From: Ponticaulis sp. | GTDB taxonomy: Bacteria; Pseudomonadota; Alphaproteobacteria; Caulobacterales; Hyphomonadaceae | Assembly (NCBI GenBank): GCA_002692725.1 | Contig: NZLU01000023.1 | Location: forward strand, 186,001 to 250,000 | Length of the DNA: 64,000 nucleotides | Direction: 5' to 3' | In this document: positions 8,386 through 18,016 of the stretch, one piece after another | Layout: each line of letters starts with the position of its first letter | Position numbering within the stretch: position 1 is the stretch's first letter | Made by a program: the position numbers and the translations under genes | Notes under the pieces: model-generated | What the model was told of the DNA's origin: nothing | What the model saw: only the letters and a program-made list of their open reading frames with translations | The model's database searches: none

Positions 8386-9579
8386 GTGAACACCGTCTCT
8401 CTCTCCGCCCGCGCCCTCATCTGCGCCCTGATCCTGATAGGCTCGCTCTGTTCATTCCTGGCGACCGATCTGGTGCTGCCTGCCATTCCAGATCTGCCAG
8501 CTGATCTCGGCGGCGGGGTTGAGGAAGGGCAATTCGTTCTGGCGAGCTTTATCGCCGGTGGCGCGGCGGGATTGTTTGTGTTTGGCGCAATCAGCTGGCG
8601 GTTTGAGCGACGTCGACTGCTCATGATCTCCATCCTTGTGTTCGGCGTGATCTCCATTCTTTGTGCTCTGGTGACGTCGATCTGGCAGCTGATCGGCCTG
8701 CGCTTTCTGCAAGGGTTTTTCTCCATGGTGCCGGCTGTGATCGGGCCGGGCATTATTCGCCAGCTCTTTTCCGAACAGGGCGCGACGCGTGCCCTCGGCA
8801 TTCTCGGCAGTCTGGAGGCGCTGGCCCCGGCGCTGGGGCCGATTGCCGGTGCAGGACTTTTGCTGATTGGTGACTGGACGCTAACCTTCAACGTACTTGG
8901 CGTGCTGGCGCTGGCCTTGACCGTGCTCATTCTTGTTTTGCCGGACTGGCCGCACAGGGAGGTGAGAGAAGAGCCGAAGGGAAGTTATCTGTCGCTGATC
9001 CGCTCGCCTGTTTTCCTGCGCTATTCGCTGTCGCAAGCGTTCTGCGTGGGCGGGTTGATCATGTTTGTGTTCTGCGCGCCTGTCATGCTGGAGCGGGCCA
9101 TGGGCGGCAGCCTTGAGCATTTTATTGCCATGCAGGTCTGTGGCGTTGCCACCTTCATTATCGCGTCGAATACGGTTGGCTGGCTGATCAACCGGTTCGG
9201 GGCGGAACGAATGATTGTGCTGGGCACTGCACTCAGCGCGACCTCGACGCTGGGCATGGTGATTTATGCGGTGTCCGGATTTGCCGAACCGATTGGGGTG
9301 ATCCTGCTCTTCATTCCATTCAATATGGGACTCGGCTTTCGCGGCCCGCCTGGGTTTCTACGGGCGGTGATCGCCGCCGACGGACAGGATGATCGCGGGT
9401 CCTCGCTGATCATTCTTTCTATCTTTGGCATCGCGTCCGGTTTCACGGCGTTGCTCGCGCCGTTTGTTGAGCAGGGGCTTTTGCTGGTCTCGCTCGCGGC
9501 GCTCGCAATTGAGGGATTGGCACTGCTGACACTGCTCATTTTGCCAGAGTTGAAGACGGAAACACCCGATAGGCATTAA
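8386..9579 (+). CDS. MFS transporter (DHA1-like drug/H+ antiporter)
   Basis: 397 aa with about 12 hydrophobic segments. LPAIPDLPADLG after helix 1, a RRRLLM loop between helices 2 and 3 (the motif A region), and LRFLQGFFSMVPAVIGPGIIRQLF in helices 4-5 match multidrug efflux members such as the Bcr/CflA group. Inner membrane exporter; substrate unknown. The start is GTG at 8386 with only a weak ribosome site. Confidence 0.8.
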   Translation: MNTVSLSARALICALILIGSLCSFLATDLVLPAIPDLPADLGGGVEEGQFVLASFIAGGAAGLFVFGAISWRFERRRLLMISILVFGVISILCALVTSIWQLIGLRFLQGFFSMVPAVIGPGIIRQLFSEQGATRALGILGSLEALAPALGPIAGAGLLLIGDWTLTFNVLGVLALALTVLILVLPDWPHREVREEPKGSYLSLIRSPVFLRYSLSQAFCVGGLIMFVFCAPVMLERAMGGSLEHFIAMQVCGVATFIIASNTVGWLINRFGAERMIVLGTALSATSTLGMVIYAVSGFAEPIGVILLFIPFNMGLGFRGPPGFLRAVIAADGQDDRGSSLIILSIFGIASGFTALLAPFVEQGLLLVSLAALAIEGLALLTLLILPELKTETPDRH

Positions 9580-9622
9580 TGCTGGTTGAGTTTTTGCTGA
9601 ACCCGCTGCACAAGCGGGCACC

Positions 9623-11539
9623 ATGCTTACAATCTCCGACCTGACTTTTGCCTTTGGCACCCGCACCCTGTTTGAGGACGCTTCCGTCCAGCTCGCAAAA
9701 GGCTGGAAGGTGGGGCTTGTTGGCCGGAATGGTACGGGCAAATCCACACTGCTGGGGCTCATCAAAGAGGCGCACCAGAACCCGACAAAGGATCAGCCCA
9801 TCCGCTTTAATGAGGGGGCATCGCTCGGCTGGGTGGCCCAGGAAGTTCAGCCAAGCGATGAGACCATTCTCGACGTCGTGCTGAAAGCAGATGCCGAACG
9901 TCATGCGCTGATGACAGAAAGCGAAACGGCAACGGACCCGGACCGTATCGCCTATGTTCACGAACGGCTGCTCGACATCGACGCCTGGTCTGGAGAGGCG
10001 CGCGCCAGCGAGGTACTGATGGGCCTCGGTTTCACGCCGGAAGACCTCTATCGCCCGACGAAAGAGTTTTCTGGCGGCTGGCGCATGCGGGCTGCGATTG
10101 CAGGTGTTCTGTTCGCCCAGCCGGATGTGCTCTTGCTCGACGAGCCGACCAACTATCTCGACCTTGAGGGTGCTGCCTGGCTGGAGGGCTATCTCCGCGC
10201 TTATCCGAATACAGTCATTCTCGTCAGTCACGACCGGGAAATGCTGAATGCCTGTGTCACGCATACGCTGGCGCTCGAGTTCAAAAAGCTCAATCTGTCG
10301 ACCGGCGGGTATGATGAATACCTGAAAATGCGAGCCATCAAACTGTCTCAACTCGAAGCCATGAAGAAGAAGCAGGATGCCGAGCGTGCCCATCTTCAGA
10401 GCTTTGTTGATCGGTTCCGTGCGAAGGCGTCCAAGGCCACGCAAGCCCAGTCCCGCATCAAGATGATTGAGAAGATGAAAGACATTGCCATTCCGATCTC
10501 GGAACGGACCGTGCCCTTTCACTTCGCTGCGCCAGACGCGCAATTGGCCCCGCCGCTGCTTGAGCTACGTGATGCGAACCTTGGTTATGGCGCAGGCGCG
10601 CAAATTCTGACCGACGTAAATCTGCGGGTCGACCCGGACGACCGGATTGCGATTGTCGGAACGAACGGGCAGGGCAAGACCACGCTCGTTAAGTCCATCG
10701 CCCGTAAGCTTGAGCTGATGGAGGGAGAACGCCGCGCGCCGGGCTCAGTGAAGATCGGCTATTTCAGCCAGGATCAGATGGATGAGCTGACGCTCGGGGA
10801 CACGGTGTTCGACCACATCCGCCGCGCCATGCCGAAGGATACCTTGCCCGCCAAGGTTCGGGCGAAATGTGCGCAGATCGGCTTTCCGGTCGAGAAGGTC
10901 GAGACCAAAGTCGAAAAGCTGTCAGGGGGGGAGAAAGTGCGCCTTCTGATGGGGCTGATGGCCATGGAAGATCCGCACATTCTGATCCTCGACGAGCCGA
11001 CCTCTCACCTCGACATTGATAGTCGTGAGGCGCTGATTTACGCGCTGAATGATTATCGCGGCGCGGTGCTGCTGATCACCCACGATGTGTATCTCGCCGA
11101 AGGCACAGCAGACCAGCTCTGGCTGGTGAAGGATGGCCGCGCGAAGGAATATGACGGCGATCTGAACGACTATAAGAAACTCGTCATGTCGGCGGATCGC
11201 GATGCCAGCGCCAGCAAGGCCCCGCCTACGAAGGCTGCCATTGTCGAAGAGCCGGTCGCCCCCCAGAAAGTTGATAAGGCTGCAGACCGACAAAAGGCGG
11301 CGGAGGCTCGCAAAGCCGCCGCGCCGCTTAAGAAAAAAGCCGATCAGGCTGAGAAACGGCTCGAAACCGCAAACCGCAAAATCGCAGAGATTGACTCAAA
11401 GCTGGTCGAACCAGGGCTCGGGTCCGAAGATATGACCAAGCTGATGAAGGCACGTGCAGAGCAACAGGCAGAAGCGGAAGCCGCTGAGCTTGAATGGCTT
11501 GACGCCAGCGAGGCCTATGAGACAGCGATCTCAGCCTGA
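9623..11539 (+). CDS. ABC-F family ATPase (YheS/Uup-like)
   Basis: 638 aa, cytoplasmic, with no membrane segments. Two ATP-binding cassettes: Walker A GRNGTGKST (about 36) and GTNGQGKTT (about 349), signatures FSGGWRM and LSGGEKVR, Walker B LLLDEPTNYLDL and LILDEPTSHLDI. The interdomain linker (about 240-290, KKKQDAERAHLQSF) fits the P-site tRNA-interaction motif of ABC-F proteins. A charged coiled-coil tail (about 555-635) resembles Uup/YheS. Members act on ribosomes as translation factors or, less often, in antibiotic protection. It follows the MFS gene by 43 bp. Confidence 0.9.
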   Translation: MLTISDLTFAFGTRTLFEDASVQLAKGWKVGLVGRNGTGKSTLLGLIKEAHQNPTKDQPIRFNEGASLGWVAQEVQPSDETILDVVLKADAERHALMTESETATDPDRIAYVHERLLDIDAWSGEARASEVLMGLGFTPEDLYRPTKEFSGGWRMRAAIAGVLFAQPDVLLLDEPTNYLDLEGAAWLEGYLRAYPNTVILVSHDREMLNACVTHTLALEFKKLNLSTGGYDEYLKMRAIKLSQLEAMKKKQDAERAHLQSFVDRFRAKASKATQAQSRIKMIEKMKDIAIPISERTVPFHFAAPDAQLAPPLLELRDANLGYGAGAQILTDVNLRVDPDDRIAIVGTNGQGKTTLVKSIARKLELMEGERRAPGSVKIGYFSQDQMDELTLGDTVFDHIRRAMPKDTLPAKVRAKCAQIGFPVEKVETKVEKLSGGEKVRLLMGLMAMEDPHILILDEPTSHLDIDSREALIYALNDYRGAVLLITHDVYLAEGTADQLWLVKDGRAKEYDGDLNDYKKLVMSADRDASASKAPPTKAAIVEEPVAPQKVDKAADRQKAAEARKAAAPLKKKADQAEKRLETANRKIAEIDSKLVEPGLGSEDMTKLMKARAEQQAEAEAAELEWLDASEAYETAISA

Positions 11540-11593
11540 GCTCCTGCATTCAGGGGATGGTCAAACGCGGCTAGCTGGTGTTGTCTTTCCACC

Positions 11594-12193
11594 ATGAGCC
11601 AATCATTCCAGTATAAGCCTGCTCTTCTTTCCGGCACACGAGAGGTCACGGTGTCGACCGAAGGCGTCTCTGTCACGACGTCAGATGCGACGGAGTCCTT
11701 CAAATGGGCTGAGGTCAATGGCGTGCGTTACTGGGCTATGGCTGCGGGCAAAGCGGGCTTTCAGGGGCTGGACTTTTCCCTGGCCGATAACCGTAAGCTC
11801 GACCTTCGGATTACTGATCCTGAACCACGCGTGGTCGATGCTGATGATCTGTCTTACATGAAAATGCTGGTGGCGTGCCTGCGCGAGCTTGCCACTCAAC
11901 GACCCGATCTGAGCGTTGAGATCGGGAATAAGAAGTCCGTGCAATGGGCGCTGTTTCTGATTGGCGTTGTCTGTATTGGATTTGCGCTTGCTCTGGTCTT
12001 TTTCGCGCTCGCTGAAGGGCGAAATAGTCGGCTGGAGGCCGCGCTTCTCCCGATTGGAATGATGATGCTGTTTGGCGGTGCAATTGCCTGGAATTTCCAC
12101 CCGTTCAGTCCGCCTGTCATGCTCGAGTCCGATGCGATTTTGCGCATGTTGGAGCCGCCACCTGAGGAAGGCGATCAGGACCAAACTGCTTAA
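11594..12193 (+). CDS. Hypothetical protein with two C-terminal membrane helices
   Basis: 199 aa, family not recognised. The first 110 residues look like a soluble beta-rich PH-like module (VTVSTEGVSVTTSDATESFKWAEVNGVRYW). Two membrane helices follow at about 115-138 and 148-165, then an acidic tail. The PH-like reading is only by appearance. Its stop overlaps the stop of the convergent TonB-like gene by 4 bp. Confidence 0.6.
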   Translation: MSQSFQYKPALLSGTREVTVSTEGVSVTTSDATESFKWAEVNGVRYWAMAAGKAGFQGLDFSLADNRKLDLRITDPEPRVVDADDLSYMKMLVACLRELATQRPDLSVEIGNKKSVQWALFLIGVVCIGFALALVFFALAEGRNSRLEAALLPIGMMMLFGGAIAWNFHPFSPPVMLESDAILRMLEPPPEEGDQDQTA

Positions 12194-12975
12194 TCGCCAA
12201 ACACCGGATCAGGCGATGAATTAAGACTGCCGGTCAGATCACGCTCTGCCGAGGACTGAGAGCCTGAAAACGGATTGGCATGCTGATGGTCGTTCGTCCG
12301 GGGCGCATAACGGCTGTAAGTGGTTGTCTTGTCTTCATATTGCCGTTGCGCAAATTTATCGAGCGTCGACGCAAACGGGTTTTCTCCAAGGGGTTGCTGC
12401 GGCTCAAAACCGGGTTGGACGAGCTGCAATTCATCGGGCAATTGATCCTTGGCGAACGTGTCGCATTCCGGGTCGTCGGCTTGGGTGAGACGTGCGCAAT
12501 GAAATCCCTGAAGCAGGCGTCTCGCGTTTTCAAAGTCGTCTGCTGGCACAAAGCCTTCCGACGGATCGCGGATTTTCCAGCGCGGATCGACAGGCGGCCC
12601 ATCCTCTGGAGCGTGATCCTGCGCGGGCGCCCGCACTGGCGCGGCGATAGGCTCTTGCTGCGCAATGGGCTCTTCATTCTCGATCTGAGAGGCAGAAGCG
12701 GGCGTCTCACGTGTTGGTGGTAAAGTTGGCTCTGTTTCGGGAGGAGAGCTGTCGATTGGTTCTGGTCGGTCCGGCGGAGTTTGCGATGGAGGCGCTGCGG
12801 CGTCGGCCTCCGGTTCGACTTCAAAGATCGCAAGATCAATCGGAGTGTAAACCTCGTTGAGCTTGCCATGGGGCGCAATCGCGAATGCCGCAGTGAAGAC
12901 GAGTGCATGACTGACCATGGCAATCAGCCCTGGCCATCGCCATCGCATCAGAAAAGTCAGCAATTCAGCCCGCAT
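12190..12975 (-). CDS. Membrane-anchored proline-rich protein (TonB-like layout)
   Basis: 261 aa. One N-terminal transmembrane helix (about 14-33) is followed by a proline/glutamate-rich stretch (about 45-125), the arrangement of TonB/TolA energy transducers. The C-terminal part does not show a recognisable TonB domain but has two Cys about 10 residues apart (FHCARLTQADDPECD). It lies 68 bp downstream of the VIT/vWA gene on the same strand and may be cotranscribed. Function unknown; a partner for the nearby orphan ExbD is possible. Confidence 0.6.
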   Translation of the reverse strand: MRAELLTFLMRWRWPGLIAMVSHALVFTAAFAIAPHGKLNEVYTPIDLAIFEVEPEADAAAPPSQTPPDRPEPIDSSPPETEPTLPPTRETPASASQIENEEPIAQQEPIAAPVRAPAQDHAPEDGPPVDPRWKIRDPSEGFVPADDFENARRLLQGFHCARLTQADDPECDTFAKDQLPDELQLVQPGFEPQQPLGENPFASTLDKFAQRQYEDKTTTYSRYAPRTNDHQHANPFSGSQSSAERDLTGSLNSSPDPVFGD

Positions 12976-13043
12976 AGGCCAAGTTTTACATTTGGCTGAT
13001 GTTTTTCGCTCGTGACAAATAGGTCATGAACGGCCGCCGGATG

Positions 13044-16010
13044 TCAGTCACCAATTTTCAGCGTGGCGATCAGATACTCGTCCTGGTCATCATCGGTGAA
13101 TTCAAGTTCGACCCGGCGCACCGATTCTGTTGGCTTTCCATAGTCGCGCCAGATCTCGGCCTGGATGGCGACCGCGCCGTTTGGGTTGACGATATCGCTG
13201 GAGTAATAATCCATCACCACCTCATACACGCCAGCTGACGCGTCTTTCAGGAGGTATTCTTCAGGTCCGTATCCATTCGTCATGTCATTGGACAGGCGCC
13301 CGCCAATGGCAGTGTTCGGATTGTTGAACTTCGCGGTCTCGCCGCCCGGTTCGCGAACCCAGAGGTCCATATCGGTCTGATCAATGTTCCAGTTCACGAC
13401 GATACGCAGATCGACCGGCATCTCATCTTCCAGCGCCTCATCTGGCAGGGCGCCTTCACCACCGAGTTCGCGCAAGTCCTGAAGCGCGTGATTGGCTTCC
13501 AGAATAGAAATCGTGTCAATGCCGGCGAACCGGACATCCCACGGATTCGCGATGATATGGTTCAAAAGCTCCAGCGCCTCAGTCAGGCGCGCCTTTTTCT
13601 CACCTACGGTCATCTCGGGCTCGCTTGCGCTGTCTGCCAGGGCAAGCGCCAGGTTTCGCCAGGGTTGCGGACGGGCCTCATCGCGCGCCAGCACTTTTCT
13701 GAATAATTCAATGGCCGTGCCGGTGTCACCATAGCGGATCAGCCGGAAGCCAACGGCCGTCAGCGTATCGTCATTCGCGGTGGGCAATTCGAGGGCTGTA
13801 AGGAGGATTTCGGACGCATCCTCCGACTGGCCGCAACGGTGAAACAGGTCGGCCATTTCGAGGAAATAGCTCGGCAAGCTGCCATGCGCCTCACGCTCGG
13901 TCAGATAATGCGCACGGAGTTCGTCTCCGCATTTGCCCATCGCTGCTTCCAGATAGGGCCGGTCGGGCGACCATTCTTCAATATTGAGCACACCGCCAGT
14001 CCCGCCAGCCGCTTCGGTTTCTGCTGCGATATTGAGGTTTGAATTCAGCGCCGGCGCTTCGCTCATTGCGCCCGTAACAACAATGCTGTCCTGCGTCATG
14101 CTCTCTTCCTCTGGCTGAGCATCCGGCCGTCTAAAAGGCCTTGGCGGAGGAGGTGGTGGCGCTCGTCCGTTTTCGACGCCGATATGAACGGCTTCCTGTT
14201 GAATTGGTTCTGATGCAGCTTCCCCAGCGGCTTCAGCCTGTTTTTGCCATTCGCCAGAATACCAGTCTTCCTGGTCCTTCCAATAAGCGAGCACGCGTTC
14301 AAGGCGCTGGTCTTTTTCCTGCTGCTCGCGCATCTCCTCTTGCTCGATCAGCTCGGCATAGCGGGACATTTCTTCTTTGGAGAAACTGTCCTCCGGCAAG
14401 GGAAGACTGTTCTCGACATAATCAAACAGGGTTTCCAGTACGAGGAGGGAGGTCTCATCTGTCACGATGGAATAGCGTCGTGACAGATCAACCAGATCTG
14501 CCCGGTCAGCGCCTTGCGCGCGCATTGAGGTCAGCCGCAATTGTGCCCAGCCTGCGCCCGCCGCATCATTTCTCTGGGCGAAGCGCAGGTCGAGCGGCCC
14601 GGACAAGGTTTGCCCATCGAGATCAAGACGGAAGTCTTTCGCGTCCGGCGCTACCGGAACCATCAAACGAAACCGGTCGCCATTGTCCGCCCATTCAGCG
14701 TCTGACAACACATTCTGTCCGTTGATCATCAGACGTTTGGGCTGAAGACGAGTCCGCGAAAGCCGCTCCAGCGCGTCTTCGTCACGAATGTCGGCGAGAT
14801 CGACATATTGGCCGCCATTCCGGCGTGCGAGAAAGGCCAGCATATCATCATCTGCGGTCGGTGAGGCGGAGACCACATGCAATGTGCAGGGCATCGTGCC
14901 TGCAGGAAACTCTCCAAGTGTGAACCGTCCATCGGTGACCAGATAGCAGATATCAGCGCGCGACCGGTCTGCCTCGTGAGTGAAAACCGCCGACAGATCC
15001 GTCGCACCATCATAGGTGAGTTGTGATGCAAAATGCTCCAATTCCTCGCCTTGCGGTCGCAGATCGCGACGCTGGTCCTCAATGACGCCGCGGGCGAAGG
15101 GAATAAGCTCAAGCGAATAGGGGCGATCGCGGTCGATTACCTTATGCATGAACTCCAGGGCCTGCACGGACGAGGCTTCATGTGAGAGCGATGCGTCCCA
15201 CAACACCCGGATCGAATCGGAGGACTGTTGTCCGGCCTTGCTGGAGGGAAGGTCGATGCTGAGAAACGGACGACCATTTGAATGGCGCGACAAATTGAAA
15301 TTATTGGCCGAGATGGAAGACACCTCCAGCACGCCATCAAGTGGAAGGTCTTCCGCCATCAGCACGCCGGTATGGCCGTCTGTGCTCCAGTTGGGCGTGA
15401 GTTTGCCGGGCAGGGAGACAGATGAGGCGTCGACATCACCTTTCACGGTGATGCTCGTGCTGGCAGGCTCGGTCGGGCTTTCGAGCGGCAATCGGTAAGG
15501 GCTGGCTTCACTGATCGGCGTGACAAAGGTCACGGAGATCTGGCGAGTCTGTTCTGGATTGATCGGGAAGACGCGCGTTTTGAAGGCATTGGCGTCGTCG
15601 GTTTCGGCAAGGCCGGGGTCAACACCGCGACGAATGCGGGTATTGAAAGCGCGCTCCGCCTGCTTTTTTTCAACGATGACGCCGTCCCGGATCTCGCCAT
15701 TGATGTCGAGGCCATATCCGATGAGTTGCGACCCAGCGGGCATTTCCAATTCGAAATTGCCTTCCAGAACTTCAGACGTCGGATTATGAAATTCAGCAAG
15801 CACGCGAGTTTCGGCAGATTGGCCAGCAACCGATACGGTGATGTTGAGTGATTTGAGGATGAGGTCGCGGGTGACCTCTTTACCGTCTTCGCCGAAATAG
15901 CTGGTGGAGGTCAGAGTTGGGTTCGGGTCTGCCATGGCCGACAGACCTGTCGCCATGAGCGCAAACAGGCTGACGCAAGATAATGACAAGAGTTTTTTCC
16001 CAGGGCGCAT
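13044..16010 (-). CDS. Secreted VIT / von Willebrand A / DUF2135 protein
   Basis: 988 aa. Signal peptide about 1-27 (LLSLSCVSLFALMATGLSAMA). The VIT domain covers about 35-170 (LAEFHNPTSEVLEGNFELEMPAGSQLIGYGLDINGEIRDGVIVEKKQAERAFN). A vWA-like region follows at about 255-400, with the degenerate entry RVLWDASLSHEA in place of DxSGS, so metal binding is doubtful. The tail (about 850-988, VNWNIDQTDMDLWVREPGGE) is DUF2135. ATG 16010 has GGGAG 7 bases upstream and starts a clean signal peptide; an extended frame to 16094 does not. Probably periplasmic or surface exposed; role unknown. Confidence 0.8.
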   Translation of the reverse strand: MRPGKKLLSLSCVSLFALMATGLSAMADPNPTLTSTSYFGEDGKEVTRDLILKSLNITVSVAGQSAETRVLAEFHNPTSEVLEGNFELEMPAGSQLIGYGLDINGEIRDGVIVEKKQAERAFNTRIRRGVDPGLAETDDANAFKTRVFPINPEQTRQISVTFVTPISEASPYRLPLESPTEPASTSITVKGDVDASSVSLPGKLTPNWSTDGHTGVLMAEDLPLDGVLEVSSISANNFNLSRHSNGRPFLSIDLPSSKAGQQSSDSIRVLWDASLSHEASSVQALEFMHKVIDRDRPYSLELIPFARGVIEDQRRDLRPQGEELEHFASQLTYDGATDLSAVFTHEADRSRADICYLVTDGRFTLGEFPAGTMPCTLHVVSASPTADDDMLAFLARRNGGQYVDLADIRDEDALERLSRTRLQPKRLMINGQNVLSDAEWADNGDRFRLMVPVAPDAKDFRLDLDGQTLSGPLDLRFAQRNDAAGAGWAQLRLTSMRAQGADRADLVDLSRRYSIVTDETSLLVLETLFDYVENSLPLPEDSFSKEEMSRYAELIEQEEMREQQEKDQRLERVLAYWKDQEDWYSGEWQKQAEAAGEAASEPIQQEAVHIGVENGRAPPPPPPRPFRRPDAQPEEESMTQDSIVVTGAMSEAPALNSNLNIAAETEAAGGTGGVLNIEEWSPDRPYLEAAMGKCGDELRAHYLTEREAHGSLPSYFLEMADLFHRCGQSEDASEILLTALELPTANDDTLTAVGFRLIRYGDTGTAIELFRKVLARDEARPQPWRNLALALADSASEPEMTVGEKKARLTEALELLNHIIANPWDVRFAGIDTISILEANHALQDLRELGGEGALPDEALEDEMPVDLRIVVNWNIDQTDMDLWVREPGGETAKFNNPNTAIGGRLSNDMTNGYGPEEYLLKDASAGVYEVVMDYYSSDIVNPNGAVAIQAEIWRDYGKPTESVRRVELEFTDDDQDEYLIATLKIGD

Positions 16011-16218
16011 GAGTGTCTCCCGATCCGACATGCCGCTGACTTTAGAAACTGAGTGCCGGGGAAGAAAGGCCGTTCTGCGGCGAGGAAACGGCAATCACAG
16101 TCCGGCCCGGACTTAGTCGGGTAAAGGCGCCGAACGCCGCGAGGGCGCAATATCACTTGACGTCAGGCAAAAATAACAAGATTGTAATATTATAATATAA
16201 TGAAGAATGGAGGATACT

Positions 16219-16620
16219 ATGAAACGTTTCAAGCGACGCAGTTCAGCCGAAGCCGACATGACACCCATGTTGGATATCGTCTTTATTTTGTTGATCTTTT
16301 TTGTTGTGACCGCGACGTTCCTTCGTGAGAACGCGCTCAACATGACGCCGCCACCGGATGGCCCGCCACCGCCGCCGGAGAAATCGCAATCCACGATTCT
16401 TGTTCGGATTGATGGTCAGGGTATGGTCCGCGTGAATGATGAGCTGTCAGACATTATCGGTGTGCGCGCCCGCATTGAACGTCTGCTGGCCGAGGCGCCC
16501 GATCAGGCGGTTCTCGTGCAAGCGCACCCGCGCGCGCGAAATCAATTGGTGATCAAGGCTGTTGATCAGGCCTATAGCGCGGGCGTTCAGAATGTTGGCT
16601 TCGCGCTCGACGCAAGCTGA
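16219..16620 (+). CDS. ExbD/TolR family energy-transduction protein
   Basis: 133 aa. Cytoplasmic N-terminus, a single helix (about 19-38) with the essential Asp in MTPMLDIVFILLIFFVVTATF, a proline-rich periplasmic linker (PPPDGPPPPPEK) and the ExbD/TolR periplasmic fold. The start at 16219 has GGAGG 5 bases upstream; ATG 16207 lies before that signal. No exbB or canonical tonB is adjacent, so it is an orphan. It is divergent from the VIT/vWA gene across about 200 bp. Confidence 0.85.
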   Translation: MKRFKRRSSAEADMTPMLDIVFILLIFFVVTATFLRENALNMTPPPDGPPPPPEKSQSTILVRIDGQGMVRVNDELSDIIGVRARIERLLAEAPDQAVLVQAHPRARNQLVIKAVDQAYSAGVQNVGFALDAS

Positions 16621-16645
16621 CTTGATCTGACCTGAGAGAGGTGAA

Positions 16646-16677
16646 ATCCTTTGCTTTCTTCTCAGAAGGCAAAGGAT
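16646..16677 (+). promoter_or_regulatory. Hairpin that buries the ribosome site of the downstream lipoprotein gene
   Basis: ATCCTTTGC (16646-16654) pairs perfectly with GCAAAGGAT (16669-16677), and CTTC/GAAG (16658-16661/16665-16668) extends the stem around a small loop. The 3' arm contains AAGGA, the only Shine-Dalgarno candidate for the ATG at 16683, so the folded RNA would block initiation. It lies in the 62-base gap after exbD. It is not followed by a T run, so a terminator is unlikely. Confidence 0.55.
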
Positions 16678-16682
16678 CACTC

Positions 16683-17150
16683 ATGCGCCATACGTCACCG
16701 ATTGCGGCCTGCGCGGCAGCAGTTTTGCTTTCTGCCTGCGTGGTCACGGCCGAACAACCATCCATGGATATTGCTCATGACGTCAGGCAGATCGAAACGG
16801 TTCTGATGACACAGCAAGATGCTTGGAATCGCGGCGATATTCCGGGCTTTATGCAAGGCTATTGGCAGTCCGACGAATTGCGCTTTGCATCTGGCGGTAA
16901 TGTCACGACCGGTTGGCAGGCGACGCTCGACCGATATCTCGAAAGCTATGCCGGTGAAGGCAAAATGGGTCAGCTCACCTTTTCAGATCTGGAGATTGAA
17001 GTCACCGGCCCGATTGACGGGTTGGTGTTCGGCAAATGGGAGTTGGAGCGTGAAGGTGACAAGCCATGGGGGCTCTTCACCCTGCATTTCCGCAAGATCG
17101 GTGAGAATGGCTGGGTGATTGTGTCCGATCACACCTCCAGCGGATCCTGA
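16683..17150 (+). CDS. Lipoprotein with DUF4440 / SnoaL-like domain
   Basis: 155 aa. Lipoprotein signal with lipobox LLSAC (Cys19). The rest is an NTF2-like fold of the DUF4440 type: VLMTQQDAWNRGDIPGFMQGYW ... GWQATLDRYLESY ... WELEREGDKPWGLFTLHFRKIGENGWVIVSDHTS. Such domains bind or isomerise small hydrophobic ligands; no catalytic assignment is possible. Its ribosome site is inside a hairpin, suggesting translational control. Confidence 0.8.
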   Translation: MRHTSPIAACAAAVLLSACVVTAEQPSMDIAHDVRQIETVLMTQQDAWNRGDIPGFMQGYWQSDELRFASGGNVTTGWQATLDRYLESYAGEGKMGQLTFSDLEIEVTGPIDGLVFGKWELEREGDKPWGLFTLHFRKIGENGWVIVSDHTSSGS

Positions 17151-17183
17151 CTTCCGCCCGAATTCAGAAAAGCTCTGTGCCCA

Positions 17184-17672
17184 TCAGGATGGGTTTTCGT
17201 CGATCAAAGAGAGGGGTACTGCAGTGGTCCGCTTTGAAACCCTGACGATAATGCGGGACTGAACGTCTGACACCAGGCCCAGAGACAAGAGTTTGTCGCG
17301 CAGGAAATCGTCATAAGCATGCATATCAACTGTCAGCACTCGGATGATATAGTCGACCGCACCCGTGACCGTCATGCAGTCGACGACTTCTGGCCAGCCA
17401 TTCACCGCGTCTTCGAATTTTTCCAGATTTTCGCGATTCGGTAGCTGCAGCTTGACGGACGCGACCACTTCGAAGTTCAGCCCAAGCGCATTGCGGTCCA
17501 GAACCGTCACCCTTCGTTGAATGACGCCCTGTTCTTCCATGCGCTTTATGCGCCGCCAGCAGGGTGAAGACGACAGCCCAACCTTGTCAGCGATGTCCGC
17601 GACAGAAAGGCTTGCATCGTTCTGAACCAACTCCAGAATGTTCTTATCGATCTGATCCAGCTCTACAGACAA
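17184..17672 (-). CDS. Lrp/AsnC family transcriptional regulator
   Basis: 162 aa. The N-terminal winged HTH (LDQIDKNILELVQNDASLSVADIADKVGLSSSPCWRRIKRMEEQGVI) is the standard AsnC motif. The C-terminal RAM ligand domain has VTGAVDYIIRVLTVDMHAYDDFLRDKLL. Length is typical. Such regulators respond to amino acids and often control a divergent or adjacent transporter or enzyme; here the upstream neighbour is a tRNA cluster, so the target is unclear. Confidence 0.9.
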   Translation of the reverse strand: MSVELDQIDKNILELVQNDASLSVADIADKVGLSSSPCWRRIKRMEEQGVIQRRVTVLDRNALGLNFEVVASVKLQLPNRENLEKFEDAVNGWPEVVDCMTVTGAVDYIIRVLTVDMHAYDDFLRDKLLSLGLVSDVQSRIIVRVSKRTTAVPLSLIDENPS

Positions 17673-18016
17673 CTTTTACCCCTTACGACTCAAGTAACCT
17701 TGTTTTTCGTGCCATTAGTGTTCCAAGCTGGGATCAGCTTGCAAGTCTTTTTCCAGATTGGCCTATTAAGCGAAAGAAACTTTCCTTTGCAAGTGCAGTA
17801 TTCTGGTCACATGTGCGAAAATATTGCACAGTTTTCTCGACAATCTGTCGGAGGTGTTGGCCTGAAAATTCGCGTTGGGCGGGGCAGATAATTGCTGATG
17901 AAACGCCTGCGATCCATCAGCAATTTCGGCCTGATGAAATCCCTGCCTGAAAACTTAAAAGAACGGCTTGTATCTCGCGGCCAGCGCGCGTATATACCGC
18001 CGCTCACTGATCTTAC
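17673..18016. other. Intergenic interval between the Lrp-type gene and the tRNA cluster
   Basis: 344 bases with short open frames but no homology, coding pattern or ribosome site that I trust. It must hold the leftward promoter of the Lrp-type gene and the rightward promoter of the first tRNA; I could not place boxes with confidence. Confidence 0.4.
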
